NCBI RefSeq assembly: GCF_031877795.1
Contig: NC_133943.1
Span: 8,797,001-8,861,000, forward strand
Length of the DNA: 64,000 nt
Direction of reading: 5' to 3'
DNA from: Strix aluco
Taxonomy: Eukaryota > Chordata > Aves > Strigiformes > Strigidae
The position numbers and the translations under genes are program-made. Below the pieces are notes generated by a model that saw only the letters and a list, made by a program, of their open reading frames with translations, ran no database searches and had not been told where the DNA came from. Positions 62,127 through 64,000 of the stretch are shown here, in pieces. Numbering within the stretch: position 1 is the first letter of the stretch; each line of letters begins with the position of its first letter.

Positions 62127-62649
62127 CAGTGACCTTTGTCTGACGGAACCCATTGTGTGTACATGCAATGTCATTTACAGATTCACTTTTCAAGATTGAA
62201 AATGGTAATTTCGATTGAATGATAATTACTTTGGATCTTCTTATTTATTTCTAAAACAATGCAAAGAAACTCCAGAATAGTTAGGTTTATTTGACTAGAA
62301 AACCTGAAAAAAAATTACAGCTCACATTTTACTGAATATCTGAATATATATTTAAATAAACCAAACCAAACAACACTTTACAATTGACAATAAGTGCAAC
62401 TCCAGCTGCAACATAGTCTGATCTATTTTAATTTGAAAGCAAAGTATATTTTGTGGAGGAAACAACCCCCTTTGAGACATTTTGTTCTCAGATGATGTAG
62501 CAAGTGTCTGTCACATTGGAAGGAACTGCAGTGAACTTGCTGAGCAGTCTCTCCCATTATGAAGTTCAATGATGTTGTTCTCTGGCAGTGCTGTACAGTA
62601 TTTACACATTTTACCTGATGTTGCTGGTTACTTTAAATACTACATTGTT

Positions 62650-63045
62650 TCTGAGAGAGTTGGGGTTGTTCAGCCTGGAGAGGAGAAGGCTCTGGGGAGA
62701 CCTTAGAGTGGCCTTCCAGTACTTAAAGGGGGCTACAGGAAAGATGGGGAGGGACTCTTGATCAGGGGGTGAAGGGATAGGGTGAGGGATAGTGATTTTA
62801 AACTGAAATAGGGTAGATTTAGATTAGAGATAAGGAAGAAATTCTTCACTGTGAGGGCGGTGAGACAGTGGCACGGGTTGCCCAGAGAAGTTGTGGCTGC
62901 CCCCTCCCTGGAAGGGTTCAAGGCCAGGTTGGACGGGGCTTTGAGCAACCTGGTCTAGTGGAAGGTGCTTGGCAGGGGGGTTGGAACTGGATGATCTTTA
63001 AGGTCCCTTCCAACCCAAACCATTCTATGATTCTATGATTCTTTG
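62650..63045 (+). mobile_element. CR1 LINE 3' end, about 390 bp
   Basis: GTTGTTCAGCCTGGAGAGGA, GAAGAAATTCTTCACTGTGA, TGGAAGGGTTCAAGGCCAGG and GGAACTGGATGATCTTTAAG in plus orientation, ending in the terminal repeat ATTCTATGATTCTATGATTC. 5'-truncated. This is the best-preserved CR1 in the window, so probably the youngest. Confidence 0.95.
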
Positions 63046-63128
63046 TCTCATACCTTTTCATTACTTAGTCTGAGTTAAAGGTTTGCCCTAATCTCTCTAT
63101 TCACTCAGATTGTCATCAGTGTGATAAC

Positions 63129-63184
63129 AGTTTAGTATTTATCCATGTATATATGTAACTATGTATAGTTTAGTATTTATCCAT
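63129..63184. repeat. Two-copy 38-bp tandem duplication
   Basis: AGTTTAGTATTTATCCAT occurs at 63,129-63,146 and again at 63,167-63,184, with TA-rich sequence between. Confidence 0.85.
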
Positions 63185-63189
63185 CAATA

Positions 63190-64000
63190 TATGGTTATGG
63201 CCTCTATTATGTTTTCAAATATAGGCTCAAGGATACTTTTTTTAAGCAACTAGGCCTCAATTTGTACATACTGTCGAAAGGAGGGTATTCTTGCCATTTG
63301 GTAATGACTGTATTTGTCAGTAGTCTCTAGACTGACTGATCTGATGCCCTCTGATATCTGAAGCAGTATCTTCACATTTTCTGCCCTTGATGCCATTACT
63401 TCTACTTAAAAATTGAGACAAAGGTCCTTACATTAAGGATTTTGTGGTGCCCCAAGATGTGAATTAATCCAGTGTTCTTTTCAGAAACATGTCCATACGG
63501 ACTGAAATGTCACGAGTGTGAATGGCTTGCTCAGACCCAGGAGCCTGGGTACAGAAAGCTCTTATTCTTTGTGCAGAAATATCCTAATGAGCAGCCACGG
63601 TGGGCAGCACAATGCAGAAGAAATGTAACAGGATAAGGTGGTTTGCCCTTGTTGTGTTCAGTTTTCAGCTTGTATGCTTTAATTATTTTGACGATCAAGA
63701 CTTAAAAAACCAGACAAGTTAAAGAATGAAGAAGTTTAAAAAGTTGCCACCAGTCACGACTTTTCTACCACGATGCTGGAACTTACAGTCTCCTCAGAGA
63801 GAAGGAGCGCTTTGGGTGCAGGCATTCGGCTGGGACTCTGGTAGTCTCAGAGTCAAACCAGTCATTCAAACTCTCCACATTAAGCCACAACATCCTTCGG
63901 GATCAGCAGGAAGGTTTAAGAGACCTTTAATCTTAATTCATAAAATCAAAATACTTCACCACATTGTTTCTTTCATCAGCTGATGATCTTGTCAGTTGAG
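63190..64000. other. Window edge; no gene seen
   Basis: AT-rich sequence with one 85-codon chance frame (63,726-63,983). By synteny GARIN3/ITK should follow beyond the window, but no exon of either was recognised. Confidence 0.4.

Overview
The window looks like bird nuclear DNA. It carries 5'-truncated CR1 LINE tails, including one that ends in the avian ATTCTATG-type terminal repeat. It also carries two solo LTRs of a family common in birds. Its three genes lie in the vertebrate order TIMD4 - HAVCR1 - MED7, all on the minus strand, as in the human 5q33 block. The family of the LTRs suggests a non-galliform (neoavian) bird, but the exact species cannot be read from the sequence.

Layout. 1-30,350 has no gene I can support. 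It holds a degenerate 22-bp minisatellite (about 1,862-2,750), homopolymer runs including two long G tracts, a 24-bp perfect palindrome (5,323) and several AT-rich blocks that look like conserved non-coding DNA. By synteny this is the SGCD-TIMD4 interval. 30,354-42,879 (minus) is TIMD4, rebuilt from nine coding exons. 42,880-47,706 is the short TIMD4/HAVCR1 spacer, with two out-of-order CR1 pieces, a solo LTR and a triplicated 21-bp repeat. 47,707-54,595 (minus) is a TIM-1-like gene, HAVCR1, rebuilt from eight coding exons. 54,596-59,379 holds a CR1 tail and the MED7 3' side. 59,380-60,072 (minus) is the single coding exon of MED7, with a non-coding first exon at about 60,652 inside a CpG island (about 60,330-61,165). 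61,165-64,000 is intergenic, with a CR1 tail and a candidate CTCF site.

How the genes work together. The two TIM proteins share one plan: signal peptide, six-cysteine IgV domain with the WFND calcium/phosphatidylserine pocket, Thr/Ser/Pro mucin stalk, one membrane helix and a short cytoplasmic tail. In mammals such proteins let phagocytes and lymphocytes recognise dying cells. The exon phases match between the two genes all the way to the stop codon, which supports tandem duplication and the gene models. No third IgV exon (HAVCR2/TIM-3) is visible between HAVCR1 and MED7. MED7 is an unrelated housekeeping Mediator subunit.

Exon borders come from GT/AG sites and reading phase read by eye. No alignment or transcript data were available.
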